DNA of 12,398 nucleotides from an uncultured Odoribacter sp. (GTDB lineage: Bacteria; Bacteroidota; Bacteroidia; Bacteroidales; Marinifilaceae): positions 1 to 12,398 of the forward strand of contig CAJKZL010000044.1 in assembly GCA_905204385.1 (NCBI GenBank). Direction: 5' to 3'. The notes under the pieces are model-generated. The model did no database searches. It had not been told where the DNA came from and saw only the letters and a program-made list of their open reading frames with translations. Positions 7,112-12,398 of the stretch are shown here, piece after piece (the stretch's first letter is position 1; the number at the start of each line of letters is the position of its first letter). The position numbers and the translations under genes are program-made.

Positions 7112-8174
7112 GACCGCTACTATACAACTCCGACGGCGGACCATCGGCTATAAAGGTAAAGCCAACCACAAAACGGTGGCCGATAATATCGACAGTGAGA
7201 TTTACGCCGGCGAACTAACCTGCCTTTTGGGAACAAACGGTGTCGGCAAATCGACCCTTCTGCGCACCCTCTCCGCCTTTCAACCGAAACTGGACGGAGA
7301 TATTTACCTATCCGGCAAAGAACTGGGAAAATATACAGACCGAGAGTTATCCACCGTCATCAGCGTAGTCCTGACGGAGAAATGCGACATTCGCAATATG
7401 ACCGTGAGGGAACTGGTAGGAATGGGCCGCAGCCCTTACACCGGATTCTGGGGAAAACTCAGCAACCGGGATAAGGATATCGTAGAAAACGCCATCGGAT
7501 TGGTAAACATTCATCACCTGGCCTCCCGCATGCTCCACACCCTCAGCGACGGAGAGCGGCAAAAAGCCATGATCGCCAAGGCGCTGGCCCAGGAAACCCC
7601 GGTCATCTTTCTGGACGAGCCCACAGCTTTCCTCGACTTTCCCAGTAAAGTGGAAATCATGCAGTTGCTCCACCAACTGACCCGTGAAACCCATAAAACG
7701 ATTTTTCTTTCCACCCACGATCTGGAACTGGCGCTTCAGATTGCCGACAAAATCTGGCTGATGGACAAAGCTAACGGCATCACGACCGGCACGCCCGAAG
7801 ATCTCGCGCTGCAAGGCCATCTCAGCCACTTCTTCGCACGAAAAGGCATCGTATTCGATATGGAATCGGGACTTTTCCGCATCGCCAACCATTACAAGCA
7901 TCGTGTTCAGCTTGCCGGAGAAGGCTATCGTTACTCCCTGGTACGAAAAGCCCTGCAAAGAAACGCAATCCTGGCCGACCCGGAAGCCGTTTCCGCCATC
8001 CGGATCGAAACCGGCGACCCGGAAAACAGCGACTTTATTTTATATCTTCCTTCGGCAAAACCTATCTGCGTTAAGTCCATTGAAAATTTATTGGAAATCA
8101 TAAACGCCCGATTTCAGGAAAATGAAGAAATGCAACCGGCGGACAGGGATATCTTCCCTCCGAAAGTAGGCTGA
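7104..8174 (+). CDS. btuD: B12 ABC transporter ATP-binding protein (BtuD-like) with C-terminal extension
   Basis: This is the cytoplasmic ATPase that powers the importer. Walker A is GTNGVGKST (43-51), the signature is LSDGE (147-151), Walker B is VIFLDEP (167-173) and the H-loop is STHD with H205. The segment where the Q-loop glutamine normally sits reads VVLTEKCDIRN (88-98), with T-E in its place. The standard ATPase ends near residue 240, and a further 115 or so residues follow (HFFARKGIVFDMESGLFRI onward). That makes 356 residues against about 250-270 for BtuD/FhuC-type proteins. The tail has a helix-strand look and includes an AIRIETGDPENSDFILYLPS segment. It may be a regulatory domain found in Bacteroidetes homologues. 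The start overlaps btuC by 8 nt. Confidence 0.9.
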   Translation: MNRTATIQLRRRTIGYKGKANHKTVADNIDSEIYAGELTCLLGTNGVGKSTLLRTLSAFQPKLDGDIYLSGKELGKYTDRELSTVISVVLTEKCDIRNMTVRELVGMGRSPYTGFWGKLSNRDKDIVENAIGLVNIHHLASRMLHTLSDGERQKAMIAKALAQETPVIFLDEPTAFLDFPSKVEIMQLLHQLTRETHKTIFLSTHDLELALQIADKIWLMDKANGITTGTPEDLALQGHLSHFFARKGIVFDMESGLFRIANHYKHRVQLAGEGYRYSLVRKALQRNAILADPEAVSAIRIETGDPENSDFILYLPSAKPICVKSIENLLEIINARFQENEEMQPADRDIFPPKVG

Positions 8175-8214
8175 ATGCTGCTGTTTCTTTCCTGTCGCAG
8201 CGCATTCCCCTTTT
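8174..8214 (+). terminator. Possible terminator of the B12 importer operon
   Basis: AATGC plus TGC (8174-8181) can pair with GCA and GCATT (8197-8199 and 8202-8206). This gives an 8-bp stem with a 2-nt bulge and a 15-nt loop. CCCC and four T residues (8207-8214) follow. It starts at the btuD stop codon. The U-tract is short and the bulge weakens it. Confidence 0.4.
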
Positions 8215-8218
8215 AGCT

Positions 8219-8578
8219 TCAGCCGTTAGTTGCGGGTGTTTTCTTGCGCCGGCGGTAACGCTCGCATTGCTGACAGACATCGTACCCCAGCAAAGCCCCG
8301 AGGATAAAGTCTTCTTCCGGGGATAGCTGATTCAACGGACGATTGCATAACATCCGGACAATATCGATACATTCTTTTTTCCCAAAAAACAAATTCAGCC
8401 TACGGGTATTCACCGGACGAATCTCGTAATCGAACCCTACCCTGCCAAGCTTTTGTATGGCAAAAGTCACGTTCTCCTTCTCCATCGTACACATTGCCAT
8501 ATATCGTATTCCCTTCTGCAATTCATAAATATGATGTACGAATATTCTCATCTCTCCCGATAAAACGCAATCCTCCAT
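8219..8578 (-). CDS. DUF2023 family protein
   Basis: The protein is 119 residues from the ATG at 8578. The DUF2023 pattern is clear: MRIFVHHIYELQKGIR, then AIQKLGRVGFDYEIRPV, NLFFGKKECIDIVR, PLNQLSPEEDFILGALLGYD and finally CQQCERY with a CxxC pair. There is no signal peptide or membrane segment. The function is unknown; I recall family members next to flavodoxin genes, but none is in this window. The start is uncertain. The frame opens at 8665 with GGAGGA directly against the ATG, which is too close. AAAGGA sits better before 8578, and homology begins only at the Met at 8554. It is convergent with btuD and downstream of the lipoprotein gene. Confidence 0.85.
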   Translation of the reverse strand: MEDCVLSGEMRIFVHHIYELQKGIRYMAMCTMEKENVTFAIQKLGRVGFDYEIRPVNTRRLNLFFGKKECIDIVRMLCNRPLNQLSPEEDFILGALLGYDVCQQCERYRRRKKTPATNG

Positions 8579-8722
8579 GTTCATGTCCTTTAAGTTCCTC
8601 TCTGCCGGCTTATCTTGTCGGTATACGTTTTTCGGTTTTGTCAGGTTCGTCGTTTTTATATTCATTCCTCCGGCAAATTACGCCGTACAGCCACTTCATC
8701 GCTATTCTTATCCGGATGCGTT

Positions 8723-8761
8723 CTCTCTTTTTCGTAAACGAGCTATCCGACAAAAAGAGAG
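8723..8761. terminator. 10-bp inverted repeat, possible terminator for the lipoprotein gene
   Basis: CTCTCTTTTT (8723-8732) and AAAAAGAGAG (8752-8761) form a perfect 10-bp stem with a 19-nt loop. It lies 42 nt downstream of the minus-strand lipoprotein gene and upstream of the DUF2023 gene. The T-run is inside the stem rather than after it, so this is not a textbook terminator. Confidence 0.4.
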
Positions 8762-8803
8762 GGGATGCCGTATAAATCCATAAGGGACAAAAAGGCAGAA
8801 TCT

Positions 8804-9496
8804 TTAATCGACCTGGATTCCCGACTTTATAGCATAATAAAACACCTGAATTTTCCCTTTTGCCGGCAAGTCGTTCTCCTGAGTCGGAATTTCTTTTAAT
8901 CGTTTTATCGTCAAGGTGTAATTATCGCCGGCCGGGACATCATGAAACACGATTGTTTTCGCATCATTATCGACGACCGCATTATACAACTCATACCGGT
9001 CTTTCCCGTCTTTTGTCAATTCGGCAAATATTTCTTCCCCGGATGAGGCCACAGCCCCCTCCCAGACCAACGCCTGACCTGAAACAATACGCTGTAAACC
9101 GACAGGTATAGCAATAGGCTCGATGATATCGGCAGTCACCGTGTTGGTGTAAACGGTCCCTTTCCTACGAACGAATACAAAGGTCACCGTTTTGATCCCT
9201 TTACCTAAAACTGCGGAATAGGAATAGGAAAAATCCTCTTGTTCATCGATGTCATTATAAGCCATGGAGTGATTATTGACGGTTATCTTTTGTTCTCCCT
9301 CCAGTTCGATGTCTTTGTAATCGCTATCCTTATTTTCACTAAAATGGGCAAAAGCTTTCACTTCCCGGTCGGCAGAGAACTCCACTTTATACCGCTGGTA
9401 AACCGGAGTAGATCCGATGTCGTTCGAACTGGTCTGCTGACAAGCGCTAAGCAGAATCATTACGGCAAATATTAAAACTCCTATTGTTTTCATCAT
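8804..9496 (-). CDS. Unrecognised secreted lipoprotein
   Basis: I do not recognise this 230-residue protein. The start MMKTIGVLIFAVMILLSACQQ is a clear lipoprotein signal peptide, with lipobox LSAC and the modified cysteine at about residue 19. The frame continues upstream to a TTG at 9523, but ATG 9496 (or 9493) matches the signal peptide. The mature part lacks cysteines and membrane helices. It has many alternating beta-type segments (YKVEFSADREVKAFAHF, IKTVTFVFVRRKGTVYTNTV, KTIVFHDVPAGDNYTLTIKRL), consistent with two immunoglobulin-like or similar beta-sandwich domains. It is probably anchored in the outer membrane. Nothing in the neighbouring genes explains its role, and no TonB-dependent receptor or SusD gene is adjacent. 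Confidence 0.8.
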   Translation of the reverse strand: MMKTIGVLIFAVMILLSACQQTSSNDIGSTPVYQRYKVEFSADREVKAFAHFSENKDSDYKDIELEGEQKITVNNHSMAYNDIDEQEDFSYSYSAVLGKGIKTVTFVFVRRKGTVYTNTVTADIIEPIAIPVGLQRIVSGQALVWEGAVASSGEEIFAELTKDGKDRYELYNAVVDNDAKTIVFHDVPAGDNYTLTIKRLKEIPTQENDLPAKGKIQVFYYAIKSGIQVD

Positions 9497-9892
9497 TTCA
9501 AAATATAGTTTCTCTTTCTTCAAAACAAATGACAGAATGTTTATCCATCGAGTATACTTTTATTTCACGCATAAGTTACAATATAGGCCGATTCTTATTC
9601 CTTACCGCATGAAACACATCCTGTAACAGCTTTTATCGGCGGGAACATCAGACATAAATTTTCCTTACCTATCGGTTTTAATATTGATTTTTATTTTATG
9701 AATAAAGTCGCTATCACCTGTGAATTATGACTGTAGCGATACATCGGTGACAGCGACGTGGCTCAGGCTTTCCGCCAATTTTCAGGCCGTTCGGTGTGGC
9801 GCTCGCTACCGGAAAAGCATCCTGTCAAAATCAGGTGTAAACCATACCCTGGAAACCCCTCAAGCGCCCGGAGATGCAGAACTCAGAATTAG
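9497..9892. other. Intergenic stretch of about 400 bases with no convincing gene
   Basis: The left part (9497-9706) is AT-rich and shows no clear feature. From about 9707 the composition becomes more GC-rich and a strong inverted repeat appears. A short open frame at 9720-9914 (64 codons) has no Shine-Dalgarno site and looks like chance or a decayed remnant. The stretch around 9875-9892 has the look of the short dispersed repeats common in Bacteroides-type genomes. The normal 5' end of the following GSCFA gene should lie here but is not recognisable. Confidence 0.5.
9707..9757. repeat. Imperfect 12-bp inverted repeat with an inner GNRA hairpin
   Basis: GTCGCTATCACC (9707-9718) pairs with GGTGACAGCGAC (9746-9757) at 11 of 12 positions; the remaining pair is A-C. 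The 27-nt interval contains TGTA-GCGA-TACA, a 4-bp stem capped by a GNRA-type tetraloop on the plus strand. The whole could fold as an RNA, be a protein-binding palindrome, or be the end of a decayed element. It has no U-tract. Confidence 0.5.
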
Positions 9893-10784
9893 GGCATCCA
9901 TTCCAAACTGTTGATGAAAGGAGAAGTTTTCCGCCATTCCGTCAATTCTTTATAATCCTTTATCCGTCTCATCTGCTTTGAGGGAGATTATAAGGAATAA
10001 GGAATACAACAAACAAGATCTGTTTGCCTACAAAGATTTATGGCATAGCCCGATGCATCATGGCTCTTTTTCTGCTTTTACGCCCGAAGAGACATTGAAT
10101 ACCATAAATTCACGTCTTCACCATGCTTATAAAAAACTGCCGGAATTGAACTGGCTGATGGTGACAATGGGAACTGCTTACGTTTATAAACAAAAGGAGA
10201 GTGGACAAGTGGTAGCTAATTGCCATCAATTGCCGGAGAGTCACTTTTTGCGTTACCGGCTGTCTGTTGAAGAAATTGTAGAAGATTATACAGCACTCAT
10301 CACCGAAATGTCAGCCCGGAATCCGGAACTAAAATGGTTGTTTACAGTCAGCCCGATCCGTCATATACGCGACGGGATGCATGCCAACCAGTTAAGCAAA
10401 TCGACTCTGCTGCTCGCCATCGACCGATTGCAACAACTGTTCCCGGAGCGAGTGTTCTATTTCCCCTCTTATGAAATCATATTGGACGAATTACGTGATT
10501 ATCGTTTCTATGCCGACGACATGTTGCATCCGTCTCCTCTGGCGATTCGTTACCTGTGGGAATGCTTCTCTGAAACCTTCTTTTCTCCTGAAAAAAAGCA
10601 AGTTAACGTAGCTGATCAAGTCATCCGCCGGGACTTGGCGCACAAACCCTTTCATCCCGAGTCAGAGGCGTATCAACGCTTTTTAGGACAAATAGTGTTA
10701 AAAATAGAACGACTTAACGGAAAATACCCGTACTTAGATTTTCAAAAAGAAACAGAACTATGTCATATGCGATTGAATCCATAG
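9893..10784 (+). pseudogene. GSCFA family protein, 5'-truncated and frameshifted
   Basis: GSCFA proteins are SGNH-hydrolase-like proteins of Bacteroidetes, usually about 320 residues, encoded just before murF-alr; their substrate is not known to me. The C-terminal 268 residues are intact from about 9978. They include NWLMVTMGTAYVYK, LFTVSPIRHIRDG and the DxxH pair in DDMLHP (D181, H184 counted from 9978). The N-terminal GSCFA block, which should carry the catalytic serine, is missing. Reading upstream, H-S-K-L-L-M-K-G-E-V-F-R-H-S-V-N (9899-9946) is in one frame and LYNPLSVSSALREIIRNK (from 9948) in another. The family motif is VNPFG(I/T)LYNPLS, so about 11 nt are missing at 9946-9947. No in-frame ATG precedes 10053. 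A TTG start at 9978 is formally possible but unlikely. An assembly error could mimic this. Confidence 0.75.
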
Positions 10785-12398
10785 CCAAAAGTATCGGTGC
10801 CCGCCGTGTGGGCAAACATAAAGCGACTATTGATTGGCTGCTAACAGACAGCCGCTCTTTGAGTTTTCCGGAAGAAACTCTTTTTTTTGCTTTAACTACC
10901 AAACGAAATAGCGGAGCCCGTTATATCCCCGATTTATATGACCGGGGCGTACGTAATTTTGTAATTACGGAAGAAGACTTTAAAGAAGTTGAGAATGGAG
11001 AGTTGAGAGTTGAGAGTTCTCTCAACTTCCTCATCGTTCCCAATCCTCTGAAAGCTTTGCAGAAGCTTGCCGAAACACATCGTGATAAATTTAAAATCCC
11101 TGTGATCGGTATCACTGGCAGTAATGGAAAAACCATAGTGAAGGAGTGGTTGCATCAGTTACTTAGCCCGGATCGTTGCATCGTTCGCTCTCCACGCAGT
11201 TATAATTCGCAGATAGGAGTCCCACTTTCTGCGTGGCAACTTTCTGAAGAAGCCGAACTGGGTATTTTCGAAGCCGGCATTTCCGAGATGGGGGAGATGG
11301 GAGCTTTGAAACGAATGATTAAGCCTACCATTGGTATATTGACCAATATCGGAGGGGCGCATCAGGAGAACTTTTTCTCTTTGCAGGAAAAATGTATGGA
11401 GAAGCTGAGCTTGTTCAAAGATTGCGATGTCGTAATCTACAATGCTGATAATGAGCTGATCAGTATGTGTGTTGCCAAGTCGATGCTGACTGCTCGTGAG
11501 ATAGCATGGAGTTGTAAGGATGCTGAACGTCCTTTATATATAAGTAAGATTCTGAAAAAAGAAGACCATACTGTTATCTCCTATCGTTATCTGGAGATGG
11601 ATAATACTTTCTGTATCCCTTTCATCGATGACGCTTCCATTGAAAATACACTGAATTGTCTGGCAGCTTGTCTTTACCTGATGACGCCTGCCGACCAGAT
11701 CACCGAACGGATGGCCCGTCTCGAACCGATTGCCATGCGTCTGGAAGTGAAAGAAGGAAAGAATAACTGCGTATTGATTAATGATAGTTATAATTCAGTC
11801 CTGGCATCGTTGGATATTGCACTCGACTTTCTGGTACGCCGTTCGGAAAAGAAAGGCTTGAAGCGGACACTGATCCTGTCGGATATACTGGAAACCGGAC
11901 AAAGTACCGCTACGCTCTACCGGCGTGTAGCACAGTTGGTGCAGAGTAAAGGAATAAATAAACTGATTGGTGTAGGGCAGGAAATATCCTCCTGTTCCGC
12001 TCGTTTTGATGACGATCTCGAACGCTACTTCTTTCCTAACACAGAAGCACTTCTTACATCCGGCATACTCAAATCACTTCATTCGGAAGTAATTCTGGTA
12101 AAAGGTTCGCGCGTGTTCAACTTTGATTTGGTATCCGAAGAGCTTGAATTGAAGGTACATGAAACCATCCTTGAAGTAAACCTCGGAGCGATGGTCGCCA
12201 ATCTGAACCATTACCGTTCCATGCTTCGCCATCCGGAAACAAAGGTGATCTGTATGGTGAAAGCATCCGCTTACGGAGCCGGTTCGTACGAAATAGCCAA
12301 GAGCTTGCAGGAACACCATGTCGATTATCTGGCTGTGGCCGTGGCTGACGAAGGTTCAGAACTTCGCAAAGCAGGTATTACCGCCTCTATTATAATCA
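10760..12398 (+). CDS. murF-alr: Bifunctional MurF (UDP-MurNAc-tripeptide:D-Ala-D-Ala ligase) and alanine racemase, N-terminal 546 residues
   Basis: The MurF part adds D-Ala-D-Ala to UDP-MurNAc-tripeptide using ATP. The fused alanine racemase supplies D-alanine for the same pathway. Both act in the cytoplasm. The ATP P-loop is GITGSNGKT at 117-125, followed by the central-domain landmarks EAGISEMGEMGAL and TNIGGAHQENF, then INDSYNS in the last domain. The racemase starts at about residue 467 (HETILEVNLGAMVANLNHY), with the PLP lysine K501 in VKASAYGAG. About 80 of its 370 or so residues are present before the right edge. This fusion is typical of Bacteroidetes. The ATG at 10760 overlaps the GSCFA frame by 25 nt, indicating cotranscription. 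An odd repeat-like insertion occupies codons 77-90. Confidence 0.95.
   Translation, partial: MSYAIESIAKSIGARRVGKHKATIDWLLTDSRSLSFPEETLFFALTTKRNSGARYIPDLYDRGVRNFVITEEDFKEVENGELRVESSLNFLIVPNPLKALQKLAETHRDKFKIPVIGITGSNGKTIVKEWLHQLLSPDRCIVRSPRSYNSQIGVPLSAWQLSEEAELGIFEAGISEMGEMGALKRMIKPTIGILTNIGGAHQENFFSLQEKCMEKLSLFKDCDVVIYNADNELISMCVAKSMLTAREIAWSCKDAERPLYISKILKKEDHTVISYRYLEMDNTFCIPFIDDASIENTLNCLAACLYLMTPADQITERMARLEPIAMRLEVKEGKNNCVLINDSYNSVLASLDIALDFLVRRSEKKGLKRTLILSDILETGQSTATLYRRVAQLVQSKGINKLIGVGQEISSCSARFDDDLERYFFPNTEALLTSGILKSLHSEVILVKGSRVFNFDLVSEELELKVHETILEVNLGAMVANLNHYRSMLRHPETKVICMVKASAYGAGSYEIAKSLQEHHVDYLAVAVADEGSELRKAGITASIII
10988..11027 (+). repeat. Repeat-like palindromic insertion inside murF
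   Basis: Codons 77-90 of murF are built from GTTGAGA/GAGTTGAGA units. They end in a perfect palindrome: AGTTGAGAG (11008-11016), TT, CTCTCAACT (11019-11027). The segment is in frame and encodes V-E-N-G-E-L-R-V-E-S-S-L-N-F between the first-domain strand VRNFVITEEDFKE and FLIVPNPLKAL. Similar GAGTTGAGAG runs are, as I recall, common dispersed repeats between genes in Bacteroides and relatives. Confidence 0.6.

Noticed and set aside
9720..9914. 64-codon open frame in the gene-poor stretch
   Set aside because: It has no Shine-Dalgarno site, no recognisable domain and low-information composition, and it overlaps an inverted repeat and a damaged gene start. More likely chance or a decayed remnant than a gene.

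Overview
The window looks like chromosomal DNA of a member of the Bacteroidales (phylum Bacteroidota). Four things point there: a bifunctional MurF-alanine racemase fusion directly behind a GSCFA-family gene, a ribosomal protein S16 with a long Ala/Glu/Lys-rich tail, a gene that fits DUF6266, and several TAnnTTTG-type -7 promoter boxes with mostly weak Shine-Dalgarno sites. I cannot name a genus from sequence alone. The left part (about 1-9500) and the right part (about 9900-12398) differ somewhat by eye in codon choice.

Layout. Positions 1-1381 (minus) hold the first 460 codons of an adenosylcobalamin-dependent class II ribonucleotide reductase. Its upstream region carries repeated AAAAGTTnnCCA-like boxes. 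Next is a minus-strand rpsP-rimM operon (2765 to 1666), closed by a hairpin-plus-U-tract terminator and opening with a perfect hairpin at about the predicted transcription start. A plus-strand DUF6266-like gene (3102-3758) converges on a minus-strand precorrin-2 C20-methyltransferase (3843-4547). Divergent from that gene is a well-conserved cobalamin riboswitch (about 4690-4866), followed by a three-gene ABC importer: binding lipoprotein, FecCD-type permease and ATPase (4912-8174). Two minus-strand genes follow, a DUF2023 protein (8219-8578) and an unrecognised lipoprotein (8804-9496).

Positions 9497-9892 hold no convincing gene but contain an imperfect 12-bp inverted repeat. The GSCFA gene that follows (9893-10784) has lost its N-terminal catalytic block and carries an apparent 11-nt deletion that shifts its frame. 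It overlaps murF-alr (10760 to the right edge) by 25 nt. murF itself holds a short in-frame, palindromic, repeat-like insertion.

How the genes fit together. The left two thirds has a vitamin B12 theme: a B12-dependent enzyme (NrdJ), one corrin-ring synthesis step (CobI/CbiL) and a riboswitch-controlled B12 importer. The right end concerns peptidoglycan precursor synthesis. I found no clear new defence system, mobile element, CRISPR array or RNA gene other than the riboswitch. The most interesting items are the broken GSCFA gene and its odd upstream DNA, the repeat inside murF, the rpsP 5' hairpin and the boxes upstream of nrdJ.
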